Assembly (NCBI GenBank): GCA_019637685.1
Contig: JAHBVF010000049.1
Span: 1-38,456, forward strand
Reading direction: 5' to 3'
Length of the DNA stretch: 38,456 bases
Source: Caldilineaceae bacterium
Lineage (GTDB): Bacteria > Chloroflexota > Anaerolineae > Caldilineales > Caldilineaceae
The notes beneath the pieces are model-generated. The model was not told the origin of the DNA, ran no database searches, and worked only from the letters and a program-made list of their open reading frames with translations. Both the position numbers and the translations under genes were made by a program. This document shows, one piece after another, positions 7,017 through 15,578 of the stretch (positions are counted from its first letter, which is position 1; each line of letters starts with the position of its first letter).

Positions 7017-10000
7017 TCAATCTGCCCCGCCTTCGGAAACAGGTGGAAACCAGACAAAGAACGTTGTGCCCACATCGGGTTCGCTTTCCACGACAATCCG
7101 GCCGCCATGAGAAAGCACCACCCCATTCACAATCGACAGCCCCAGCCCGGTTCCCGGCAGTTGGGCTTCTATCACCCGGTTGCTGCGATAGAAGCGATCA
7201 AAAATCGCGCTCAGCTCATCAGGCTGAATGCCTATGCCCGTGTCCCGTACAACAATGCCCGGTTCGCCCTCTGCACTAATTTCTACGGACAGATCGACTC
7301 GTCCGCCGGGTTTTGTGTAATTGAGCGCGTTGCTGACCAGATTGGCTGCCAGTTGTAATATCTGTTCGGGGTTGCCCAAAACCGTTACAGTCTGGGGGTC
7401 GGATAGAAACGAAAACTGAAGTCCGGCCGTTCTGGCCTGCTCCTGAAAACGGGCAAAAAGACTCCTCATCAGATCGCCTAGATTGACTGTGGAAAATGTC
7501 GGCATTGCAATGGACACGGGTTCGTCCAGTTCAGTCAAGGCGAGTATCGATTCGATCAGCGCATGCAGATGCTCCGTCTCGCGATCGACTACCCCCAAAT
7601 ACTCCAGACGCCGCTCGGACCGGCCATTGCGCAGGAGTTCCAAATAAAGTTTGATGTTTGTGAGCGGCGTGCGCAGTTCATGGCTCACATTGGCCACAAA
7701 ATCGGACTTGAGCTGATCAAGTTCCATGAGCCGTTTGTTGGCCTGCGCCAGATCGGCTGTGCGCTCCAGCACCCGCTGCTCCAATCCCTCCAGAATCGAT
7801 GCGCGGTGCAGCGCGCCGCCGATGGTCTCTGCCATCGCGTTGAGCAGACGCAAATCCGCCGGGTAAAAGGAGCGTCTGTCCGCGGTATTGACGATTGCGA
7901 TGACGCCCTCGATCTCATCGCCGGCGCGCAGGGGCGCGAAAAGAGCCGACGCGAAATCCACCCCGCTTTCCTTCCACGTCTGCAAAGCCTGGGGGGCTAC
8001 ATTCGGCTCAGCAAAAAGATTGGGGGAGAAGAAAGGGGTTCCAGAGCGGAAGACACGCCCGGCAATCGTATTGCCATAGAGGGAAACGCTATAGGGAACC
8101 TCTGGGCCTGTCCCGGCCTGCGCCACCACCCGCAACTCTTCCTTGCCGGCCACGGGCATCACCACATAGGCCTGATCAGCCTTGAATACAGAGATAGCCG
8201 TGGCAGAAGCTGTCTGGATGATCTGGGATTGCCCTTCTGCTGCGCGCAGGGAACTGGAGAGATGAATAAGTAGTTGCAACTGGTCTGCCCGATGGGTTGC
8301 CTGCTCCAATAGGCCGAGTTTCTGGGCAACCAATGCGACACTTTCCACAATCTGGGGCAAAGAAAAATGAATAGCCCAGTTGGGTTCCATTCGGTCGCGC
8401 CACAGCAATTGTACATGGCCCAGAATCCGGTCGTCGCCCCGCAGGGGCAGGGAGATGCGGGAGTGATAGTTCTGTTTTTGCCAGGCGGCCTCCACCGGCC
8501 AGATGCTTTCGTCGATCAGTGCCTGGGAAAAATGACTTTTCCCCTGCAAATGCAGGTCGATGGCGCTGCTTTCGCCAAATTTATAGCTGTGGCTGGAAGT
8601 GGTAGGTTCATCGCTTGCCTCGGTCCAGCAGGTGCGCTCGGCTATCACTCTCTGTTCGTCGGGCTGATAGAGCGCAATTTCAACGGCAGCCGGCCCGATC
8701 AATTTGTGCAGCCCGCCGGCCACCGCGGTCTGAATTTCCTGCAATGAACCAGCCCCGTTCAGCCCACGCAGAATCCCGCTCATCACCTGCTGCTCCGCGG
8801 CCAACTGCTGGCTGTCCTGTAACAATTTGCCATTGACCAGCGTGACAGCCATCTGGTTGGCAAAGGCCTGGGCCAGGGACGCCTCCTGTTCGCCAAAGGC
8901 ATTTTCCGTAAGGCTGTCCATTGTAATATACCCCAGCACATCCCCCCGGTGGATGAGGGGCACGCCCATCCAGCCCCGGGTATTGGATGTGCCACCCCAG
9001 CCGGAAAAGTGAGAAATTTTTTGAACATCAGCAAAAAATATGGCCCGCCGCTCCCGCTGGATCATCATAAACAGGGAACTGCTCACGGGGAAGCGTTGAG
9101 CCATCACTTCTTCGGGATGGGGCAAGCCCAATTCGGCCAGAGCCAACAGGTTGTGGCCCTCCATTAGCAGTACACAGGCGCTGTCAAAATGGACCACCTG
9201 GCGCAGGCGTTCCAGCAGAATACGCAGAATCTGCTCCAGGCGCAGATCCAGGGTTAGCGTCCCTGTGGCATTGCGCAGCATCTCGGCTTCCTGGCGGCCC
9301 TGACGCTCCGCGGCAAAGAGCCGGGCATTTTGCAGGGCCAGCGCCACGGGCAGGGCAATGGATTGGAACACAGCCAGATAGGCATGGGTGAATGCGTTTA
9401 ATTGTGCGCTTCCCAACACAAGCACACCCACCACTTCGTTGCGGGCAATGAGCGAAATAGCCGCTACCGAGCGAATGGTTAGCTCCATATCCGGGATGGG
9501 AATCCAACGCGGGTCTTCGTCCACATTGGCAATAAGAATCGGGCGACGCATCTCGGTCACAATTCCTACAATGCCTGCTCCGACCCGTAGATAGGGCTGT
9601 CCAGGCAATTTCGCCACCACATCAGGTCGATGGTTCTGCGCGGCCAATAGCTGCAAGAACGCCTGTCCGCGCTCGTATACATAAATCTCTCCATAACAGT
9701 CGTTGAAAGCCTGGGTGATCAACACCAGTGCTTTGGCTGCCACCTCCTTTGGTTCCAGAGTCGCCACCAGTCTCTGGCCGAGTTGGTAGAGCAGTTCCAG
9801 ACTGCGTTTTTCCTGGTCCAATTCCACAGCCAGCCGGGATTTTTCCACAGCCACAGCTGCCTGATCCGCAAAAGCCTGGGCCACCTTTCCATCCTGCAGA
9901 TCGAAGCCAGCCACCTGCTCGCTATCAACGGTAATCAGACCAATCACCGTATCGTTGATCACCAGCGGCAGACCCATCCAGCCGCGAATATAGTCCAGCC

Positions 10001-11219
10001 CTCCCCAGAGACGAAAGCGAGAATCCTTCCGCACATCGTCGATGATCAGCAACCGCCGCGTCCGCATAATTTCGTGGCTGAGTTGGTTCTCGGCAACAGG
10101 GAACAGCTCCCCGCGCATATCCCTGGCCTGTGGATGATTGACAGAAGCCATCAAACGCAGCCCCGCGGGAACCTGCAAAAAGACACCCGCACTGGCAAAA
10201 GGCACAATTGTCGCCAGGTTTTCCAAAATCTGCTCAAAAATGTCTATCAACTCAAATGATGCATCTTCATTGCGCAGAGGAAGCCAATCCCTCCCATTTG
10301 ACCGGGGCAGAAAGTGAATTTCGCCCCGGTCCATTGCCTGGCCGATTTGATCGGTGATGGCATCCATCAACAGCAATTCGTGGCGATGAAAAATACGACC
10401 CAAAGGGGCAACCAGACAGATTTCCCCAATACGCGCGCCCGTCTCGCCTAAGATGGGCGCGATGGCGTGATGGCGGGGGTTTGAATGGGGGTTGGTCGAA
10501 TTGGGTGTAGGGGAAAGCCAGGGACAATCCATACTGTTGACAGCACAGACCTCGCCCTGGCTGTCAACCAATATATGGCATGGGCAGTCCTGGATGGCAA
10601 CGCCATTGCACAGGCCATCCAACTGGCCGTGCAGTGGGCCGAAGGTAAAGGGCGTGTGTGTTTGTCCAGAATCATCGCGCAGCAAGAGCCAGCCGCTCGG
10701 CGTTTCGAAAAGCTGTTCGCACAGGGCAAAGATCCGGGACCAAAGCGAGCCACTGCTGGGACGGTAGGCGATGATCTGGCTGACCTGTTCCGCCACTTTT
10801 GCCATGGCCCGGCGCACGAGAAACGATTGCTCATCTCCCTCGCTGCTTGTCGCCAGCACACCAAAGGGTTGTGCCTGCTCATCATAGATGACGACAAGTC
10901 GCATTTCTATCTGGACAAACCGATCTCTACCACAGCGCAGGGGAACGCTAATGTCGGCACTTCCCAATTCAAGTAACGCGGGAAAGCCCCCTTCGATCAG
11001 TGGCGGCTCAAGCGTGTATAGAAATTGGCTAAAATGGCGTCCGATCACTTCCGATGAGCGAAATTCCAGCAAATCCAGCATCGCCCGGTTGACCGAGCGT
11101 ATGGTCCCATCCAACCCCAAAACGCCCAATGCGCTGGAAAGGTAGCCCAGTTTGTCAGTGGGAGGAGCGATTTGTGAAGGTTTGGGTACGCTGTTTGTCG
11201 GTTCGGGCGACGGCCACAT
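7017..11219 (-). CDS. PAS/multi-GAF sensor histidine kinase (1400 residues)
   Basis: A very long cytosolic histidine kinase. From the chosen start I read a PAS domain (about 20-130), then six GAF or GAF-like domains (roughly 135-300, 330-495, 500-660, 665-825, 830-980 and 985-1135). A coiled segment leads to HisKA with H1180 in NVSHELRTPLTN, and HATPase with LVSNALNYTKP, RDTGIGI and GTGLGLSIV at the C-terminus. No transmembrane helix is evident, so ligands are intracellular. GAF2 and GAF4 share a W-G-G-x5-RGWMG-x-PL core, pointing to internal duplication. GAF1 holds a cysteine cluster (CNG...DCPCHI...VC...DCPW). An upstream in-frame start at 11309 would overlap glgB by 85 bases; the ATG at 11219, five bases after the glgB stop, is preferred. 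It is likely co-transcribed with glgB and the downstream receiver-kinase. Confidence 0.92.
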   Translation of the reverse strand: MWPSPEPTNSVPKPSQIAPPTDKLGYLSSALGVLGLDGTIRSVNRAMLDLLEFRSSEVIGRHFSQFLYTLEPPLIEGGFPALLELGSADISVPLRCGRDRFVQIEMRLVVIYDEQAQPFGVLATSSEGDEQSFLVRRAMAKVAEQVSQIIAYRPSSGSLWSRIFALCEQLFETPSGWLLLRDDSGQTHTPFTFGPLHGQLDGLCNGVAIQDCPCHILVDSQGEVCAVNSMDCPWLSPTPNSTNPHSNPRHHAIAPILGETGARIGEICLVAPLGRIFHRHELLLMDAITDQIGQAMDRGEIHFLPRSNGRDWLPLRNEDASFELIDIFEQILENLATIVPFASAGVFLQVPAGLRLMASVNHPQARDMRGELFPVAENQLSHEIMRTRRLLIIDDVRKDSRFRLWGGLDYIRGWMGLPLVINDTVIGLITVDSEQVAGFDLQDGKVAQAFADQAAVAVEKSRLAVELDQEKRSLELLYQLGQRLVATLEPKEVAAKALVLITQAFNDCYGEIYVYERGQAFLQLLAAQNHRPDVVAKLPGQPYLRVGAGIVGIVTEMRRPILIANVDEDPRWIPIPDMELTIRSVAAISLIARNEVVGVLVLGSAQLNAFTHAYLAVFQSIALPVALALQNARLFAAERQGRQEAEMLRNATGTLTLDLRLEQILRILLERLRQVVHFDSACVLLMEGHNLLALAELGLPHPEEVMAQRFPVSSSLFMMIQRERRAIFFADVQKISHFSGWGGTSNTRGWMGVPLIHRGDVLGYITMDSLTENAFGEQEASLAQAFANQMAVTLVNGKLLQDSQQLAAEQQVMSGILRGLNGAGSLQEIQTAVAGGLHKLIGPAAVEIALYQPDEQRVIAERTCWTEASDEPTTSSHSYKFGESSAIDLHLQGKSHFSQALIDESIWPVEAAWQKQNYHSRISLPLRGDDRILGHVQLLWRDRMEPNWAIHFSLPQIVESVALVAQKLGLLEQATHRADQLQLLIHLSSSLRAAEGQSQIIQTASATAISVFKADQAYVVMPVAGKEELRVVAQAGTGPEVPYSVSLYGNTIAGRVFRSGTPFFSPNLFAEPNVAPQALQTWKESGVDFASALFAPLRAGDEIEGVIAIVNTADRRSFYPADLRLLNAMAETIGGALHRASILEGLEQRVLERTADLAQANKRLMELDQLKSDFVANVSHELRTPLTNIKLYLELLRNGRSERRLEYLGVVDRETEHLHALIESILALTELDEPVSIAMPTFSTVNLGDLMRSLFARFQEQARTAGLQFSFLSDPQTVTVLGNPEQILQLAANLVSNALNYTKPGGRVDLSVEISAEGEPGIVVRDTGIGIQPDELSAIFDRFYRSNRVIEAQLPGTGLGLSIVNGVVLSHGGRIVVESEPDVGTTFFVWFPPVSEGGAD

Positions 11220-11224
11220 AAGGA

Positions 11225-13459
11225 TTATCCAGATACACCCTCGGCGGGGTCTGGCTGACGGCGGATAAAAATCACACCCAGCGGAGGCAGATTGAAAAGG
11301 CCCGAACACGCGCCGCTTTGCCAGGGAATATCCTCGGCCGCGATCGGCGCAGGATTGCCAACCCCACTGCCGCCGTAGACGGGCGCATCACTGTTCAGAA
11401 TCTCGGCATAGACACCGGCCTGGGGCAGCCCAACCCGATAGGCCAGGCGGGGAACCGGTGTAAAGTTGCAGATGACGATCACTGAGTCGTCCCGGTCCGC
11501 GGCCATGCGTCGGAAGCTGAGGATCGAATTGTCCACGTCGTGCAGATCGATCCATTCAAAGCCCTGCCAACTGGCATCCACCTGATGCAGCGCCTTTTCC
11601 CGGCGGTAGAGTTGGTTCAGATCGGCCACATAGCGCAATAGCTGTCGGTGCTGGGGGTGATCCACCAAATGCCAGTCCAGGCTATACGCCTCATTCCACT
11701 CCCGCCACTGGCCGAATTCTCCCCCCATAAAGAGCAGCTTCTTGCCCGGATGTCCGGTCATATAGCCATAGAGCGCACGCAGATTGGCAAACTTCTGCCA
11801 CAGATCGCCGGGCATTTTGTCCAGCATCGAGCGCTTCAGATGCACCACTTCGTCGTGGCTGAAGGGCAGCACAAAATTCTCGGAAAAGGCGTAAATAAGG
11901 CTGAATGTGACCAGATGGTGGCTGTAGCGTCGATAGATGGGGTCCTGTTTGAAATACTCCAGAATGTCGTGCATCCAGCCCATATTCCACTTGTAATCGA
12001 AGCCCAGCCCCCCCATATAGGTGGGGCGGGAAACCATCGGCCAGGAGGTGCTCTCCTCGGCAATTGTAATCGTGCCCGGCGCGTATTCGTGTACCGCGTC
12101 GTTGAAGCTGCGGATAAAGTCGATCGCTTCCAGATTTTCCCGGCCGCCATAGCGGTTGGGCAGCCACGCCCCCGCGTCCCGGTCATAGTCCAGATAGAGC
12201 ATGGACGCCACCGCGTCCACCCGCAGCCCGTCGATGTGATACTTTTGCAGCCAAAAGAGCGCACTGGAGAGAAGGAAATTGCGCACTTCATTGCGACCAA
12301 AATTGAAGATTTTCGTCCCCCACCCTTTGTGCTCCCCCACCCGGGGGTCTTCGTGCTCATACAGATGGGTTCCGTCGAAGAAGGCCAGGCCGTGGCTGTC
12401 TTTGGGGAAATGGGCGGGAACCCAGTCCAGCAGCACACCGATTCCGTGCTGATGACAATAGTCCACAAAATACTGGAAATCTTCCGGGCGGCCAAAGCGG
12501 CTGCTGGGCGCAAAATAGCCTGTCACCTGATAGCCCCACGAGCCGTCGTAGGGGTGTTCGGTGATGGGCAGCAGTTCCAGATGGGTGTAGCCGGTCTCCA
12601 GGCAATGGGCCACCAAATCGTGGGCCAGTTCCCGGTAGCCGAGAAATCCGTTGTCCTCCGGTCCCCGCTTCCAACTGCCCAGATGAACTTCGTAGATATT
12701 GATGGGCTGATCGATGGCCTGTTTGGCCCCGCGGCCGTCCATCCACGTTTCATCCTGCCAGATAAAGTTGTCGATATCGCAGACGATTGAGGCTGTATCC
12801 GGGCGCTTCTGAAAGAAAAATCCATAGGGGTCTGTCTTGTCCGCCTTGTGGCCCAACAGGCGGGATTTGACCGAGTATTTGTATTCGCTGCCCACGGGCA
12901 GATTGGGGAGAAAAAGTTCCCACACACCGCCGGGCCGGTGGCGCATGACATCTATGCGGTCATCCCAGAAATTGAAGGGGCCGATAACACTGACCCGCTC
13001 GGCATTGGGTGCCCACACCGCGAACTGCACCCCATCCACCCCGTCCACCGTCCGGGGATGCGCGCCCAGCTTTTCAAAGCTGTGTAGAAAGGAACCCTCG
13101 CCGTGCAGGTGCAGGTCGAAGTCGCTGAGCCATTCGTCCTGGAAGCGGTAGGGGTCTTCCAGGACGTGCTGCTTGCCCTTACCATCCTCCACAAGCAGAC
13201 GATAGGCAAAAGCATTCTTGCGCCGGGAGAAATGGGCCGCAAAGAGACCGCCGGGATGGATACGCTCCATCGCTGTCGTCCGCCCGTTCTTCACATCCAG
13301 CACAAAGACGGCTGTGTCCAGCGGACGGAAAGCACGCACCACCAGCGATTCTTTGTCACCGGACACAATCCGATGCATCCCCAGTATCTCGTCAGGGGCG
13401 CTGTGATAGCCACCGACCAGTGCTTCCATTTCTTCGTTCTTCAGTTCCCGTTGTGCCAC
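11225..13459 (-). CDS. glgB: 1,4-alpha-glucan (glycogen) branching enzyme
   Basis: This 744-residue GH13 enzyme cuts alpha-1,4 glucan chains and re-attaches them as alpha-1,6 branches during glycogen synthesis. It has two N-terminal beta modules (CBM48-like; second around 115-225, GVQFAVWAPNAERVSVIG) and then the catalytic barrel. Landmarks are EVHLGSWKR, the nucleophile D415 in GLRVDAVASMLYLDY, acid/base E468 in TIAEEST and transition-state D536 in FSHDEVVH. The length and full-length N-terminus match the two-module bacterial GlgB. The start is GTG at 13457-13459 with a strong AAGGAGA site 6-7 bases upstream. It is followed after 5 bases by the multi-GAF kinase and preceded by a GT-B glycosyltransferase, so it belongs to a glucan-synthesis transcription unit. 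Confidence 0.97.
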   Translation of the reverse strand: MAQRELKNEEMEALVGGYHSAPDEILGMHRIVSGDKESLVVRAFRPLDTAVFVLDVKNGRTTAMERIHPGGLFAAHFSRRKNAFAYRLLVEDGKGKQHVLEDPYRFQDEWLSDFDLHLHGEGSFLHSFEKLGAHPRTVDGVDGVQFAVWAPNAERVSVIGPFNFWDDRIDVMRHRPGGVWELFLPNLPVGSEYKYSVKSRLLGHKADKTDPYGFFFQKRPDTASIVCDIDNFIWQDETWMDGRGAKQAIDQPINIYEVHLGSWKRGPEDNGFLGYRELAHDLVAHCLETGYTHLELLPITEHPYDGSWGYQVTGYFAPSSRFGRPEDFQYFVDYCHQHGIGVLLDWVPAHFPKDSHGLAFFDGTHLYEHEDPRVGEHKGWGTKIFNFGRNEVRNFLLSSALFWLQKYHIDGLRVDAVASMLYLDYDRDAGAWLPNRYGGRENLEAIDFIRSFNDAVHEYAPGTITIAEESTSWPMVSRPTYMGGLGFDYKWNMGWMHDILEYFKQDPIYRRYSHHLVTFSLIYAFSENFVLPFSHDEVVHLKRSMLDKMPGDLWQKFANLRALYGYMTGHPGKKLLFMGGEFGQWREWNEAYSLDWHLVDHPQHRQLLRYVADLNQLYRREKALHQVDASWQGFEWIDLHDVDNSILSFRRMAADRDDSVIVICNFTPVPRLAYRVGLPQAGVYAEILNSDAPVYGGSGVGNPAPIAAEDIPWQSGACSGLFNLPPLGVIFIRRQPDPAEGVSG

Positions 13460-13562
13460 ACAATTCTCCTTTGGAACACGAACCAGCAGGTACGCTATCG
13501 GCGCTGCCCCAGGGCGCTCGCCAATAATTTGCGAATTTACGGATTGTCATCCCGTCATTTTG

Positions 13563-15380
13563 TCAGCCTTCCCCCCGTGCCTTCTCCAGCCCCGGCAACA
13601 GATAGTCCTGCACCACCACATCCCAACTCATGCCCTGGGCCAATGCCTCGCCGCTCTCCATCAGCCGGGCAATGCCGGTCTCATCCACCGGCAGGCGGCG
13701 GAAGATGCGCCAGGCTGTGTCGCCGCTGTTCATCCCTTCGATCCAATCCCGGGTGGGCTGTCCGATGGAAAGCGCGTCCTGGGGGGAATGGATGGGGTAG
13801 CTGTCGGGCAAGCTCACGTAATCAGCCACCACCAGATTGGGATTGTCGCTGGGGTCAAAGTGTGCGCCCTCCCGGCTGGCAATCTTCTCTGCCACCTGAT
13901 TGACAAATCCCACGCAGCCACACACATTCGATACACAGGAGATGGCCCCAAAGTTCAGCGGCTCCACCTGGGCAATGCCAAAAGGCTCGTAGACACTTTG
14001 CCCAAACTCCACATCGCTGCCCCGACGCAGGTCCATAAAGCTCATCGCCGCGGGCATACGCTGGCCGCAGCTCTGCCTGTCCCAGCCAAACTGGTTGATC
14101 AGCACAATGCGGCTGTCTCTCGCCCGCTGATTGAAAGGCTCCACGCCGTCAAAAAAGAAGCCCGTCTCCGCGTCGATCAGATCGCCGTTGTCGGCGCGGT
14201 GGCCCACAGGCCAGCCGTATTGGCTCTCCCAGGCGTGTACCCATTCCGAGCGGCGGCCCGCGGGCTGGCTGGTGCTGAGCACAAAGAGGACAGCAGTTTT
14301 GTTGACCTCGCGCAACATCCGGTCCAGATGCTCCATCACCCGAATGTCCCGCCACATCCCCTTGGAAAGCACCATCCGCGTCACGTGGGTGAAGATATAA
14401 TCGGGCCGGTATCCTAGCAGATTCTGGCAATATTCCTGGAGCAGACGCCGGGATGCCAGCTTTTCCGCCAGGGTGATGGGGTGGACGGTGACGCCGTTGT
14501 AGACCAGATCGATATTTTTGTGGGCAAACTCACCGCCCAGAAAACGCAGCTCGGGGACCACCAGATCACCCACGGCAAAGATATTGTCGCAACGGGTCGC
14601 CTGGCGGATGATGGCGTGCTTGAAGAAAAAGTCGTGGTTGCCAAATACGTCGTCCAGGCTCTGGCCCCAGGCCTGGGCACGAAAGAGGGCATTGTAAAAA
14701 CGGGTGTCGTGGCCGCCGTGGGTTTCCACCAGCAGCCGGGCGGTTGCCATTTCGTGGGCATAGAAGATTGTGCGCCATTGGCCCGGCTCGTTCATCTGGC
14801 TGGCAAAAACCACAGGCATCCCCAGCCATTCGTGGGCAATGATAAAGCGCTCATTCTGGCTCAGCCCCGTGTCCGCGCCGATGGCCTTCAGGCTGGCAAA
14901 GAGCGGCTGGGCAATCGAGAAATAGAGATTCATCTCATCCGCATGGGCATAGCGGCTGCTGTCGATGCCGTAGTGCTGCCAGACGTAATAGCGGAAGGCA
15001 TTCACCGCTTCCCTGTCCGGGTTGCTGGCATCCACCAGCAGCACCTCGTGCTCATACGCCCCAAAGCCGCGGATTCCATACAGTATAGCCACCCTATACG
15101 CCTGCTCCACTGCCTGCAGGGCATCGCGCAGGGCCGGCTCCACATTGTCAAAGATTCCGTGCAGGCTGCTGTAGCGAATGGTCAATCTGTTGCGGGGGCT
15201 GTTCAGCCGCTCCATCTGCACACTGTCCCAGCCAGACAGCGGACCGACCAGCACCGAACGGGCCACGCGCTGGTTATAGACATCCGCGCCCAGCAGTCCA
15301 TCCAGCACAGCGCCAATACCGCCAACTTTAACGCCAGCCTCGTGGGTAGCGTGGATCACCAGAGGAATTGTGGAATCCAT
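13563..15380 (-). CDS. GT-B glycosyltransferase, glycogen/starch synthase-like
   Basis: This 605-residue protein has the two-Rossmann architecture of GT-B transferases. Near the N-terminus lies THEAGVKVGGIGAVLDGLL, recalling the K-x-G-G nucleotide-sugar loop of glycogen synthases. Near the C-terminus is an E-x7-E motif (E465 and E473 in YEPFGIAQVEPL) typical of retaining transferases. The insert-rich middle (for example HAIIRQATRCDNIFAVGDLVVPEL) is longer than in standard GlgA of about 480 residues. The start at 15380 has a good AGGAG site. It ends 103 bases before glgB on the same strand, so a role in making the glucan that GlgB branches is the simplest reading. It could instead be a GT4-type enzyme acting on another glycan; it is not a clear canonical GlgA. 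Confidence 0.75.
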   Translation of the reverse strand: MDSTIPLVIHATHEAGVKVGGIGAVLDGLLGADVYNQRVARSVLVGPLSGWDSVQMERLNSPRNRLTIRYSSLHGIFDNVEPALRDALQAVEQAYRVAILYGIRGFGAYEHEVLLVDASNPDREAVNAFRYYVWQHYGIDSSRYAHADEMNLYFSIAQPLFASLKAIGADTGLSQNERFIIAHEWLGMPVVFASQMNEPGQWRTIFYAHEMATARLLVETHGGHDTRFYNALFRAQAWGQSLDDVFGNHDFFFKHAIIRQATRCDNIFAVGDLVVPELRFLGGEFAHKNIDLVYNGVTVHPITLAEKLASRRLLQEYCQNLLGYRPDYIFTHVTRMVLSKGMWRDIRVMEHLDRMLREVNKTAVLFVLSTSQPAGRRSEWVHAWESQYGWPVGHRADNGDLIDAETGFFFDGVEPFNQRARDSRIVLINQFGWDRQSCGQRMPAAMSFMDLRRGSDVEFGQSVYEPFGIAQVEPLNFGAISCVSNVCGCVGFVNQVAEKIASREGAHFDPSDNPNLVVADYVSLPDSYPIHSPQDALSIGQPTRDWIEGMNSGDTAWRIFRRLPVDETGIARLMESGEALAQGMSWDVVVQDYLLPGLEKARGEG

Positions 15381-15532
15381 AAAAATCTCCTGACGGAAGG
15401 GAACAACGGGGGCGCAGGTGGAAGCAGTTCAATAGTATCATAAAACAGGAGAAGGTGCATAGAGACAGCCCGACTGTAAGCAACTTTGAGGGCAAGAGCC
15501 ACCCCCCTTTTCCTCCTGTGACAACGACCGTT

Positions 15533-15538
15533 TATAAT
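15533..15538 (+). promoter_or_regulatory. Candidate -10 box of the phosphatidyltransferase operon
   Basis: A perfect TATAAT lies 41 bases before the ATG at 15579, in the intergenic region shared with the divergent glycosyltransferase gene (15381-15578). I see no convincing -35 box at 16-19 bases. The position would give a leader of about 35 bases. Confidence 0.35.
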
Positions 15539-15578
15539 AAGTCCATTCATTCTTGTCCAACCTGCCAGGCAAACGCCC

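Noticed and set aside
7017..11309. Longer start of the sensor kinase at 11309
   Set aside because: It would overlap glgB by 85 bases, and the added residues (SARPRRGC...) read as out-of-frame glgB. The ATG at 11219 fits the junction.
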